Source: Prorocentrum cordatum
Lineage: Eukaryota > Sar > Dinophyceae > Prorocentrales > Prorocentraceae
Length of the DNA: 64,000 bases
Direction of reading: 5' to 3'
Assembly: GCA_963575745.1 (NCBI GenBank)
Contig: CAUYUJ010016154.1
Span: 207,583 to 271,582 of the forward strand
Under the pieces are notes generated by a model. The model was given only the letters and a program-made list of their open reading frames with translations. It did no database searches and was not told where the DNA came from. This document shows positions 28,701-38,566 of the stretch, one piece after another. The position numbers and the translations under genes were made by a program. Within the stretch, counting starts at the first letter, position 1, and every line of letters starts with the position of its first letter.

Positions 28701-30191
28701 CTGCCTGGGAGACAACCCGGCGGCGGCTCAGGGATTGGGCGCAGGGCGAGCTCCGCGTGAAGGCCGAGGCCGCAGAGGACGACCGACACGCAGGAGTGTT
28801 AAGCGATGATGCTCACAAAGCGAGGCGCAAGAGCCAAGGCGTCCGCTTCAGAGCGATCGAGGAGGACCTCGTGCGGGGCCCCGAGCCCCCGCCTGACGCC
28901 AAGGAGGTGGACTTGAACGCGGTCGTCGACACACCCAAGAAGCGGCGGAAGCGGAGCCCCAACAGGGGCAAGAAGGTGGAGACCCAGAGGCTAGTCAAGC
29001 CGATCGCGCTGGGCCAAGCTCGGGCTGCCATCGCTTTACCGGACCACCCAACCCTGGGAGGGGGAGATTACGGCAGGTGGATCGAGGAGCAGAAGCGCGA
29101 GGCGCTGATGCTGCGGCTGTCCGAGGGGACCCGCGCCGGCTATGAGACCGGCTGGCGGCAGTGGCAGGGCTTCAGGGCAGCCCAGGGCGAGTCGCCCTGG
29201 CTTGAGGGGCGTGACCGCGAGGAGCGCCACGCCAACGAGGAAGCGCTGCTGGGGTTCGTCATCGCGCTGGCCAAGGTGCTGAAGCGCACAGAAGGCACGA
29301 TCAAACAGAAAGTGTTTGCCGTGCGTTTCGCCCACATTGTAGTCGGATGTCCTGGCCCTCTACTCCGCCGAGGCCGCCTCTGGCCCACGCTCGCCGGCCT
29401 TCGGAGAGGCCAAGGGCCGAGCGGGCGGAAGCGGCCTGTGACACCGCGCATGCTCTTGTGGCTCCACGGCTTCTTGAAGGACCAGACCGACCTCCCTGAG
29501 ACGGACACCGCGGTCCTGTGGGCCGCCGTGGTAGTGGCCTTCTTCTTCATGTTGAGGGCGTCCGAGTACTTAATCCAACCTGGAAAGACATGGGGCCGAG
29601 AGCGCGCCGCGCGCGGCGTGGACATCACGGGCCGTGACAGCAACAACCAGCCCTGCGCCTTCAAAGACGCGGTGGAGGTGGTGCTCCACATCACCTCTTC
29701 GAAGACGGATCAGTACAATGTGGGGCGTGTGAGGAACCAATGCCAGACGGGCGCATCGCTGTGCCCGGTGGCCGCCATCCGCCAGCTGGAGCAGCACTAC
29801 CCGCAGAGGCTGCGAGGCAGCGAGGAGGAGCTCCCACTCTTCCGCTGGGCGAACGGCGCGCCCATCCGCCGAGAAGAAATGCAGCACTACTTGTAGTCAC
29901 TACTTGACGGTAGCAGGGCTGGCCGCCGGGCTGAGGACGGAAGAGATCGGCTCGCGCAGCCTCCGCATAGGAGGCGCAACAGCGATGCACCACGCTGTGG
30001 ACGACCTGCAGCGCGTCAAGCGCTTCGGGCGCTGGGCCTCCGACAGCTTCCACGGGTACCTGTGGGAGAGCCACGAACCCATGCGCGGCATCTCGACCAA
30101 CATGGCGACAGACACGTCTGAGCTCACGGCGCCGCCGGCCCGCGCGGCCGAGAGTGAGCGCCGTGCGGGTAAGAGCCCGACCCCGCTGTGA
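28700..30191 (+). pseudogene. tyrosine recombinase/integrase of the retroelement, broken
   Basis: Frame to 29896: a basic tail (KKRRKRSPNRGKK), an N-terminal core-binding region (SEGTRAGYETGWRQWQGFRA) and the catalytic half with box I Arg in FFFMLRASEY (29555) and Lys in SSKTDQYNVG (29702). A TAG at 29894 ends that frame. The next one (29904-30191) continues IGSRSLRIGGATAMHHAVD and RFGRWASDSFHGYLW with the nucleophile Tyr at 30057. In the H-x-x-R box the His position holds Arg (CGC at 29955 instead of CAC). Tyrosine recombinases insert the circular DNA form of DIRS-group elements. The stop and the lost His make this copy inactive. Confidence 0.85.
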
Positions 30192-30965
30192 ACCGGAGCT
30201 GCGCCGGCCGTGACGACGCTCGCCTCCACACCTGGCGGGGCGGACGGCTACGCGATCAAGGTCGACCAGGCGGAGAGCCAGAACCTACTGATCTTCGTGC
30301 TCCCGGTCAGCCTGATGACGTGGGCGGCAGCAGCGGGGGTGCTGCTAGCGGCAACACTACTGGGAGTCGTTCGGCAGCACAGGCGGCAGCGAAGGAGTGG
30401 GCGGGCAGCCAGCGGGCGCAGTAGCAACCGCAGGGCCAACAATCCCAGAGCGAGCCTGCCGCGCGTGGTGCTGGTGGCAACAGCGCTAGCAACGGCAACG
30501 GGGGAGACACAGAGCCAGGAGATTGCGGCGGCCGACGACAAGGCCCAGGGGGTTACACTTCGCTGGGAGCCGCAGATGAGCACGGTGGCGGTCGTCTTCC
30601 CGGTGGGGACGGCGCTGAAGGTGGTGGCCATGATCGCAGCGCTGTTCGCAGCGGGCATCGGGGTGCTTTGCTGCTGCTGCTGCTGCTGCGGGATGGCCAA
30701 GAAGGGCGAGAAGGTGCCGGAGCACGAAGCACAGCGGGCGGCAGTGCAGCCAACGCCTAAGGCGCCCAAGCTCCCCAAGCAGCCGCAGAAGATGTACTGC
30801 GACGCGGGAGTGATGGGCCCGGTGCATTACAACGGCGTGAGGTACGTGCACGAGACCCAGGGCTTCCGCAGGGCCAATGAGGTGACACGGGAAGTAGCTT
30901 CATCAGGGCACCGCGGGCCGCCAGGGTGGCCCCAAGGAGGAGAACCAAGGCCGCACCGTGACTGA
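30192..30965 (+). CDS. small membrane protein ORF downstream of the recombinase
   Basis: In the same frame as the recombinase end and separated from it only by TGA 30189-30191; the first ATG is near 30315. It has two hydrophobic segments, NLLIFVLPVSLMTWAAAAGV and VAVVFPVGTALKVVAMIAAL, the second running into seven Cys and a basic stretch (GMAKKGEK). The tail contains MGPVHYNGVRYVHETQGFRR. The Cys run is encoded by a TGC repeat and may be an expansion. The hydrophobic-Cys-basic pattern resembles the N-terminal part of ORF1. An envelope-like or membrane-anchoring role would be speculation. Confidence 0.4.
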   Translation, partial: TGAAPAVTTLASTPGGADGYAIKVDQAESQNLLIFVLPVSLMTWAAAAGVLLAATLLGVVRQHRRQRRSGRAASGRSSNRRANNPRASLPRVVLVATALATATGETQSQEIAAADDKAQGVTLRWEPQMSTVAVVFPVGTALKVVAMIAALFAAGIGVLCCCCCCCGMAKKGEKVPEHEAQRAAVQPTPKAPKLPKQPQKMYCDAGVMGPVHYNGVRYVHETQGFRRANEVTREVASSGHRGPPGWPQGGEPRPHRD

Positions 30966-31245
30966 GGTGCGAGGCTGCCGCGGGCCAATGACCGAGCGGG
31001 CAGCGGAGATCCGCCGCCGGCACCCGCCGCGCGAGCGGCTGCGCGGCGCCGGCTGAGTTCAGCCTGGCGCTCGCGTTCAGTTCTGCGCTTGCGAGCAGCT
31101 GGGCGCGGAGCGGCAGCAGCTGTGTGCCCGAGGGCAATGGCGCCGCGCCAGCCTGGCAGCCGGCAGTGCCGTCAGGGGGGACGGCGGTGGCGGCTTTGAG
31201 GGAAGCGCCGGCGGCTGGCCCAGCCAGGGCTGCCGCGCGTGGCGC

Positions 31246-31554
31246 ATGAAGAACCACCGTGGGCGCCGGCGGCATGCCGCCCTGCGCCTGCGGACCTACC
31301 TTGCTGGACAGAAGTGGCAGCGTGCCGTGGATGCCAGGACTGTTGAGTTCCACGCCGTGAGGACCGTGAGGACCGGCGACTACGCAATCCGCTACGGCCA
31401 GTTCGGCGTGGTGGTGCATTCACAGGAGGAGGTTGGCGGCGTGGCCCGCGACGCGTGGCCCAAGACAGGCGCCGGCGCGTCATGCGCCAGGCGCCCGAAG
31501 AGCAGCACGGCTCCCTGGCAAAAAGGGTGTGCGCTCATCGTCATCGTCATCTGA
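31246..31554 (+). CDS. short ORF overlapping repeat B1
   Basis: 103 codons with mixed, protein-like sequence, RTYLAGQKWQRAVDARTVEF and YAIRYGQFGVVVHSQEEV, whose last 40 codons lie within repeat B1. It may be the C-terminal end of the preceding membrane ORF after an indel. No family is recognised. Confidence 0.3.
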   Translation: MKNHRGRRRHAALRLRTYLAGQKWQRAVDARTVEFHAVRTVRTGDYAIRYGQFGVVVHSQEEVGGVARDAWPKTGAGASCARRPKSSTAPWQKGCALIVIVI

Positions 31555-31634
31555 GCGCCACTTCCTCCTCTTGAGCCTCACACCCACTAGGCTCAATATG
31601 TTTTTAGTTTACCAGTGCTGCTTGAAGGGATATC
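31435..31634 (+). repeat. terminal repeat B1
   Basis: 200 bp, from ggcggcgtggcccgcgacgc to gggatatc, nearly identical to 31883-32082. It abuts A2 directly. Confidence 0.9.
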
Positions 31635-31882
31635 TAGGATGTTTGATAAAACTGATGGATCTCCCCGCTTCCAGAACTGGCGCGGGCTTCCACTTGCGGT
31701 TCCCTTGCTCCTGCCCTTGCCTCCTTGCTTGCCCTCTCTCGCTCCTTCCCTTCTCTCCGCCGCTTGGCGGCTCAAGCCTTTTCGAAGGCCAAGCTGGCCC
31801 ACCCTGGGGGCCCTCTCGAGGCCCCCTTTCCCGCCCTGTTCTGGATTTTTTTGGCACCGCCGAGGCGCTAGGGTGCCTCGGC
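31635..31882 (+). repeat. terminal repeat A2
   Basis: 248 bp between the two B copies. Its first 163 bp match A1 (3941-4103) with one difference; the last 85 bp have no match at the left end. Confidence 0.85.
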
Positions 31883-32082
31883 GGCGGCGTGGCCCGCGAC
31901 GCGTGGCCCAAGACAGGCGCCGGCGCGTCATGCGCCAGGCGCCCGAGGAGCAGCACGGCTCCCTGGCAAAAAGGGTGTGCGCTCATCGTCATCGTCATCT
32001 GAGCGCCACTTCCTCCTCTTGAGCCTCACACCCACTAGGCTCAAGATGTTTTTAGTTTACCAGTGCTGCTTGAGGGGATATC
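31883..32082 (+). repeat. terminal repeat B2 and right end of the retroelement
   Basis: 200 bp, the second copy of B1 with a few substitutions. It ends gggatatc; sequence beyond 32082 (caatgg) is taken as flank. Confidence 0.85.
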
Positions 32083-32814
32083 CAATGGAAATGAACCCTT
32101 GTCGGGGTCTATGAAGAGGGAGCTTGGAGGGAGGGTTGATTACAGCATCGTTGATGACTCTTGGGTTTACACTGGTCCTCCTCCTCCTCCTCCTCCTCCT
32201 CCTCCGCCTCCTCCGCCTCCTCCACCACCTCTTCTACCTCGTCCCTCTCCAGCTACCAGTTACCAGCAGTTGAAGGATGATCCCTGTGCGCCAGGGTCCT
32301 TCCCGAAAAACGCCGATCATACGATACGATCTGGCGGCCGGCCACAGCGGGCGGCAAAATGATCTCTTCAATAGGCACGCTGACCCGCGGGCCATTCGAG
32401 GAGTCCTTTGGGCGTCAGGCCCTGCAAAAGTCTCTTAGATGCTTTGATGCCTCTGCTGGTGGGGCTCTGACACTGTCCTGCAAGCGTTTTCCTAACTTCT
32501 GAAGAGGCCCAACCACCGCACAGCTGATCACCCCCCCTAATCATACACATATTCGGATGGTGGGAGGGGTGCACGTCAAAAATCGTTGTCTTGGGCCGCC
32601 CGCGTCGCCTTAGGACTCCAACTCCTCCTCCTCCACCTCCTCCTCCTACTCCTCCTCCTCTACCACCTCCCCCGAGTATGAGCGCAGCAAATTCTCAACA
32701 ATCAGGGGAAATCACCATGCATCGCTGGGAACGAAGAAACCCTACGCTTTTTCCTGGTGCGCGTCACCACTTCGCAAAACCCACGACCCCGTGCAGGCAA
32801 AGACGATGTATATG
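32083..32814. other. flank with CCT tracts, no supported gene
   Basis: Mixed sequence with CCT tracts at 32176-32235 and 32620-32675. Short open frames on both strands are unconvincing. Confidence 0.5.
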
Positions 32815-33225
32815 CCTCCTCCTCCTCGTCCTCGTCGTCATCAGCAGCAGCAACAGTAGCAGCAGTGACAGCATCAGCATCGGCATCGGCATCGGCATCA
32901 GCATCAGCATCATCCTCCTCCTCCTCCTCATCATCATCCTCATCCTCATCCTCATTATCATCCTCATCATCATCATCAGCATCATCATCACCGCCACCAC
33001 CACCACTACCATCCACCACCACCACCATCATCACCATCATCACCATCATCATCACCGCCACCACCACCATCACCACCGATTTTCACCACCGATTCTCACC
33101 ACCACCATCACCACCACTACCATCACCATCACCATCACCATCACCACCATCACCATCACCATCACCATCACCATCACCATCACCACCATCACCACCATCA
33201 CCACCATCACCACCATCACCATCAC

Positions 33226-33263
<38 letters not shown>

Positions 33264-33566
33264 GCATCATCATCATCATCATCATCCTCATCCTTATCCT
33301 CATACTCACCATCATCAGCAGCATCCTCATCCTCATCCTCATTCGCATCCTCATCATCCTCATCATCAGCATCATCGACATCAACATTAGCATCCAGCAT
33401 CACCATCCACAATGCACCATTCGTCATCATCATCGTCATCATCATAATCACCATCACCATCATCATCATCATCATCATCATCAGCACCAGCATCATCACC
33501 ACCAGCATCAGCATCAGCCTCAGCCTCAGTCTCAGCCTCAGCCTCAGCATGAGCATGAGCATCAGC

Positions 33567-33597
<31 letters not shown>

Positions 33598-33810
33598 GCA
33601 TCATCACCATCATCACCATCAGCATCAGCATCAGCATCATCATGATCACCACCACCACCATCATCATCATCATCCTCATCCTCATCCTCATCCTCATCCT
33701 CATCAGCATCAGCATCAGCATCAGCATCAGCATCAACATCAGCATCATCACCATCACCATCACCATCATCATCATCATCATCATCAACAACAACAATCAT
33801 CATCACCACC
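32815..33810. repeat. 1-kb CAT/CATCAC/CAG simple-repeat block
   Basis: Almost entirely CAT-type trinucleotides with CAC, CAG and CCT variants. All three plus-strand frames and the minus strand stay open for hundreds of codons of poly-His, Ser, Ile, Asp or Met, which is a property of the repeat and not evidence of a gene. Confidence 0.95.
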
Positions 33811-35150
33811 ACCACCGACAGCAGCAGCATCTTTCTCCCCAACGTGTGCTCAAACCTGCGAAGGAAACTCCCGAAGACGCCAAAGGGAGCTCGCCGCCGC
33901 TGCGGCAGGGAGACGTGCGCATTGGATGTGGGGCATCGAGGGGGGGGGGAGAGGCATGGTGTCAAGGCCGTGCACGACCACAGCTGGCAGGCTGGATGGG
34001 CTAGACGTGAGGCGGTAAGGTGTGCCACCATATTTTGGACGCTGCCTTCTGCTTATGAGGGTATCAGACATCTGCAGGCATGGGCGTCCATCCAGGCATC
34101 TGCCGCCGTCGCCTGCACCCTGGTCTGCCCTCCCACCATCTCCCTTCGCCTTCACCCTTCACCTTCCCCCTCGTCCTCCCTCTGCTCTCCTTCTCTCCCC
34201 TCCTCCCCCCCTTCTCCTCCCCGTCCATCCCTTCAACTCTCCGAGAATCCCGGGGTTGTGCGGTGCCGTGCCAGCCGTTTGCTCCGCGTAAGCACAGAAA
34301 TCCCAAACGAGTTGAAGAAAGGCTCCCAAAGAGAGCCTTCTCAACGATGAGAGGGCGCATGGTTGCCACCCGTGCTCTCCTCCTCTCCCCTTGCTCCGCG
34401 GATTCCGGTCCACTCCCCATCCCTCTTCTCCCGCCGTCTCCTCCCTTTCCTCCTCCCCCCCGACTCAGCCCAGCCCGTCTCCCCTTTACCAGCAGCAGAC
34501 CTGTCATTCGCCTCTAGAGATCTCGGGCTACCGCGCCACCTCCCATCGCGAACCACCGAAGGGTGGGAGGCGGGAGGGGCAGAATGCATCAGACGGCGAG
34601 GCCAAGGACGATGAGGGCCGAGCGAGGAAGAGGAGGACGGGGGCGAGGAGGGAAAAGGAAGGGGAGGGGAGGGAAGGGGAAGAAAAAGGAGAGGGCGACG
34701 TGGATGGGGGAGGGGAGAGCGAAGTCAAGGAACGAAGCAAACGGGGGACGGGAGGGTATGAAAATGGAGGGGAGCAAAGGAGATGTAGGAGAAGGGGAAA
34801 GAGGGGAGGAGGAGGAAAAAAGGGAGAGACAGGAGGTTTGGGAGAGGAGTACGGAGAAGGAAGAAAAGATGGAGGATGGAAAAAGGTCGTTGTAACACTC
34901 GGAAAAAGGTATACTCGAGGACCGAGATGGGAATCTGGATCAAGACAAAGCTGGGATCGAGGATCGTCCGAACAGTTCCAGACAGTCAAAACCAACTGGA
35001 GAATAAGCTGACTTACGTAGCACCCCGCAGTTGCGGACAAGAGCAAGTGGGCAGCGGTAGCGTCGGCAGTCTGTGAGGCTTTGTAGAACCCCGCCACAGG
35101 CGCCAAGACCCGCCGCAGGCGCCGATTTCACGATTTTCCCGTCAAAAGAA
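33811..35150. other. mixed and purine-rich sequence without a supported gene
   Basis: CCT/CCC-rich on the left (34140-34460) and GGGAGG/GGAAAA-rich on the right (34560-34890), roughly mirror-image in composition. Overlapping open frames on both strands show only compositional bias. Confidence 0.4.
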
Positions 35151-35320
35151 TGTGGGTGGGTCGCGCGTGGGTCGCGGGTGGGTCGAGGGCCGGGTCGCGG
35201 GTTTGTCGCAGGTGGGTCGCAGGTGGGTCGCGGGTGGGATGCGGGTGGGTCGCGGGCGGGTCGCAGGGTGGGTCGCGGGTGGGACGCGGTGGGTCGCGGG
35301 GTGGCCGTCCAAGGCGTCTG
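35151..35320 (+). repeat. GTGGGTCGCGG short tandem array
   Basis: About 15 units of 10-12 bp (gggtcgcgggtg, gggtcgcaggtg, gggatgcgggtg). It lies directly at the truncated end of the neighbouring LINE fragment. Confidence 0.9.
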
Positions 35321-35373
35321 CGACGACAGATGAATGTAGGTGTTCCAATCGATACCGTTGTTGCTCGGCTGTG

Positions 35374-36535
35374 TTATCCGCGTCGGTAAAGCGGTCGACT
35401 GCGAACTCCCTTGTTAGCGATCGTACTCTTTATGGCCGTGGATTCCAAAACAAACAAATTCCTCTTTACTCCCAGCGCCAAGTCTTGCCAGTGACGACAA
35501 CGTCCTCTGTGCTCGCTCGTAGATTTCTTATATCTGTCCTCTGTGCTCGGAATACATCCTGGCCACCATCGACATGCATGTGAACACCCGGCTGAAAAGT
35601 AGTAGCGCTCTCCGGCTTTCGGGCGGGTGTCCTGGTGTGGGTGTGGGGGATGTCGAACGCCAGTGCCCGCAATCTCCTTTCCAGCGCCTTCCCCGCGAAC
35701 ATCCGCAAAGCCTCGTTCCCGTTTGGCTGCCAATTCTTCAAAAATCGCGGAGCGGGACCGCGTAGTTCCAGCTGGCGGTGCAGTGTGATGTAGCTGACGA
35801 GAAGGCGGTGGTCGAATTTCTGCCTCAGGGCCGGATTGTCGACGAGGTCTGGCTCTCTGACTGGATGGCTGGAGCCATGGAGGTCGGAGGTGACCGCGAT
35901 GAAGTCGATCTGGGACCTGTCTGCGCCGTCGTCGTTTCCAACCGCATGTCCACAAAGATTATGAAGAGGCGTTCTCGTGGAAGGCGCTCAGGGCCCGTAG
36001 GCCAAGCGGTCTTAACCATGAAGGCACATGCTATTGCATCTCCAACGTGTGGCTGCGCAGCGGCGCAAGCACAGAAGCGCCGGCATGTTGTGATATGGCG
36101 CCGATAAGGAAACGTTGGCGTCAAAACCTGCGATAAACGACAGAGGTCGAAAAGGGAATCGCTGTCTGCATGCATGGAAGAATTCGTGGGCCTCCTGCCG
36201 AATTGCAGAAACATGAGTCCCCATACCGTCCTGAAAGCAATTATGTATGACATGCACGCTGGATATGAAAAGTCCCGGTAACAGTAGTCCGCTCCAGTAC
36301 GGGCGGTGGATCTCGTAGCGACACAAGAGGATTCAGGCCGTCAGGAGCAAGAAAACCACAATCGAATCCATCCCTGTGTTCCGCGAAGTCCCTCCGCGAC
36401 CGGCTGGAGTGCACTACGATCTGGCCAAACTGCGATCCAGCAGCCCATTTAGGAATTTCTTGCAAACGTACCACCGCCGAACCCCAACCCAATTGCTTTA
36501 AACTCCTTGCGATTGGTCGTTACAAGGATTCCTGT
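35374..36535 (-). pseudogene. LINE fragment: AP-endonuclease domain
   Basis: Pieces in several minus-strand frames give an APE-type endonuclease in order: QEIPKWAAGSQFGQIVVHSS (about 36410-36470), then HVIHNCFQDGMGTHVSAIRQ and FRPLSFIAGFDANVSL (about 36140-36250), which matches the D-x-N catalytic block, and IDFIAVTSDLHG with FDHRLLVSYI (about 35790-35900), corresponding to the final D-H block. The endonuclease nicks target DNA for target-primed reverse transcription. At least three frame changes and stops are needed, so this is a decayed copy. No RT follows before the GTGGGTCGCGG array, so the 3' part is missing. Confidence 0.6.
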
Positions 36536-36602
36536 TGCGGGTATTGAATGATATAACCACGATGTCCTCTATTGCGACACGTGAATTAGCCTCGAAGCCT
36601 CG

Positions 36603-37480
36603 TCATTGCTGTCTCTGCTGGCGTTTCCTGCGGCAAGCGCTGAAATTGGAATCAGCGAAGCCTGTGTCCCTGATGCCGATGAGCTTCAAACCGTCACCCT
36701 TCCAGACCACCTTGCCACCTTGGAGCATGTGTCCAACGATAGTCTGGGTCTTGTTGCCGTTCTCCTCGATTTCGAAGCTCACCTCGAACTCGGGGCCCCA
36801 TGAAACCTTCACATCCGCAGCCGCGTCCGTGGAGTCCTTCACGAAGTCACTGCGTTTGCCTGTGGACACGTACTGTTTTTTGAACGGCTGGGTGTCGCTC
36901 TTCCGTGGTCCACAACTCCCTGCCGTTGAAATTGGTACCATGATCTTGGAGAGCCTCTCGGAAGTAGTTCGGCACCTCCGTCAGGTGCTCGGGGTAAACT
37001 GGGATTTGCATTCTATGGTTTTGGGGGTGGGTGAGGCGGAACTGCTTCACGTGCCCCTGCAACGACTGTGGGAAGACACCAAGCAATTTGTCGTACACTG
37101 TGGAAGCTTCGACCCTCCCCATCCTCTTGGTCCAGACCTCCTCGAAGTCGCAGAAGCTTTTGATCTCGATGTAGTTCGGGAGGAACGTCGTCGAGCCCCT
37201 CATTTTGTTCGACAAGTGCCAGGCGAACCTCCATGTCCTCCTGCTTCTGCTCCACGTTCGCCAGTCGGCTCTTGCACTCTGTGAGAACATGTTGATAGGC
37301 TGGAGCTCCTTACGGTTCGCCTCGATGATTACTTGCTGCATGCTGGTAGCCCAAGCCAACGCCACGGTCCGGTCTCCCATCTCTGCACGGAATGTGCGAC
37401 TCAGCTGCAAAGCGAAGCTGTTCAGGACCCTCTTGGAAGCGTATTCGGGCCTGTACCTGGAGGCCTCTAGGAGCCTTGAG
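36603..37480 (-). pseudogene. LINE fragment: ORF1-like region
   Basis: A minus-strand open frame (part of 36847-37824) with RYRPEYASKRVLNSFALQLS, MGDRTVALAWATSMQQVI and FPQSLQGHVKQFRLTHP, continuing after a frame change as KKQYVSTGKRSDFVK and WGPEFEVSFEIEENGNK (36603-36941). It lies between a relic spliced leader (37482-37498) and the endonuclease, the place of a LINE ORF1. It is not recognised as a specific nucleic-acid-binding fold. The likely start is the Met of MGDRTV near 37383. Confidence 0.45.
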
Positions 37481-37481
37481 C

Positions 37482-37498
37482 CTTGAGCCAAAATGGCT
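37482..37498 (-). other. exact spliced-leader core upstream of the LINE fragment
   Basis: On the minus strand AGCCATTTTGGCTCAAG, identical to the last 17 nt of the dinoflagellate spliced leader, followed by a second partial GCTCAAG. A truncated leader stacked on a leader tail is the known signature of repeated trans-splicing and retroposition. It precedes the ORF1-like region on the same strand. Confidence 0.8.
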
Positions 37499-37689
37499 TG
37501 AGCCTCGCCTCTTCCACAACCCTCTTCCCTTTGGGGAGGGGAACCCTCCCCCTCCATTCCCTGAGGTTTCTTGAGAGGTTTCGCGAAGTGTCGGGGGCTA
37601 TTTCTCGGCCAGTGGGAGGGCGAATTGTTGACAGTCCTCACGAGGATCGTGGCCCCCGAAGGGGGACGAACATCGAGGACCACCCCCTT

Positions 37690-37850
37690 TTGACGGACCG
37701 CCTCCAATCTGGCCCCAAGAGGCCCTCCATGGCTCCCAAGAAACCCCCAATATGGCTCAGACAACGCCCCAAGAGGCGACCAAGAACTTTCCAAGAGGCA
37801 CCCGAGAGGCCCCCAAGAGGCCACCGAACGGCCTCAGAAAGCCCACGATG
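37690..37850. repeat. degenerate CCAAGAGGC/CCAATATGGC short repeats
   Basis: Units of about 14-17 bp such as ccccaagaggccctcc and cccaatatggctcag. The same family occurs at 6030-6085 and 47090-47650. Confidence 0.65.
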
Positions 37851-38560
37851 ACTTACAATATGGCTCAAGTTAGCTTCGCTGTTTGACTATGTTTGTCTCT
37901 TCCTCTCTCCCCCCGTCAACTCTCATGGGCATCGTTTCTGGATGAGCTTGTGAGGATGCGCGAAGCGTCAATCTTTACTTTTTGGAAATGAGAAGCCAAC
38001 ACCAACAGCAACAACAACAAATCAACAACAACGACAATAACCATACTTTTAAGACTGTTCGCTCGTTTCTGCTCGCGTGCCATCAACACATATATCCCAA
38101 ACCCGTGATACCCGCCCTCTTCGTCTTCGATCGTACCTCTTCCGGGTGTATATCAGTGCAGCCCCTACGGAAGGACGAGGATGGAACACGAGAGACAAAT
38201 TAGCAGGAAGGGGCTAAGAGCAGAAAACACGCGGCAGAACTAGACGGGCAGATCGGGCGCGTAGACCCTAACGGGCGGTTCGGGAAGGCGGACCCAGGCG
38301 GCCAGGCCGAGCAGACGGGCTGCTGAAGCGTACTTCCTGCATGAATCGCGAGAAAGTCTCGAACGACAGCGCGATTCCAAAAAAACATCGCGAAGGAATC
38401 CACAGCGAGAGCGTGATTCTTGCGTGTTTGGGGCGCAGCGTCTGCAAAATGGCGGGAAAGTCCCACGCGAAAGCGCGACATCTGTATAAATTATGAAGGC
38501 GTTCCGCGAGAGAGCGCGATTCGGAAATAAATTGCGATGGCATTTCAAGCGGGAGTCGCT
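37851..38560. other. spacer between two LINE copies, no supported gene
   Basis: Contains a CAA-rich stretch (37995-38035) and GCGGTTCGGGAAGGCGGACC near 38272, related to the minisatellite at the left end of the window. Several gcgagagcgcgattc-like motifs recur between 38345 and 38525, indicating a short degenerate tandem repeat. Confidence 0.4.
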
Positions 38561-38566
38561 GCTGTT

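Larger units (their letters stand above)
3941..32082 (+). mobile_element. tyrosine-recombinase (DIRS/PAT/Ngaro-like) retroelement, nested and decayed
   Basis: Proposed limits are the left 163-bp repeat (A1, 3941-4103) and the right B1-A2-B2 block (31435-32082), the split-direct-repeat layout known for PAT and Ngaro elements. Between them, on the plus strand, lie a gag-like ORF1, a C5-methyltransferase-like domain, reverse transcriptase, RNase H, a second methyltransferase-like domain, a tyrosine recombinase and small membrane ORFs. An 11.9-kb insertion (4631-16509) interrupts it, leaving about 16.3 kb of element proper. Frameshifts, in-frame stops and changed catalytic residues show it is no longer autonomous. 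The domain order is visible in the sequence. The exact ends are inferred: A2 is 85 bp longer than its match in A1, and no target duplication is seen, as expected for recombinase-mediated insertion. Confidence 0.7.

Noticed and set aside
3941-32082. LTR retrotransposon with simple terminal repeats
   Set aside because: The right end is B1-A2-B2, not a single copy of the left repeat. No integrase of the DDE type is seen, and a tyrosine recombinase is present.
32815-33810. Several long overlapping open frames (poly-His, Ser/Thr, Asp and Met)
   Set aside because: They arise from CAT trinucleotide repeats, are open in nearly every frame and show no domain.
35380-35430. tRNA-like stretch (ggtaaagcggtcgactgcgaa)
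   Set aside because: It resembles a D-arm and A box, but the anticodon stem does not pair and no T-arm (GGTTCGA-type) follows, so at most it is a chance match or old SINE fragment.
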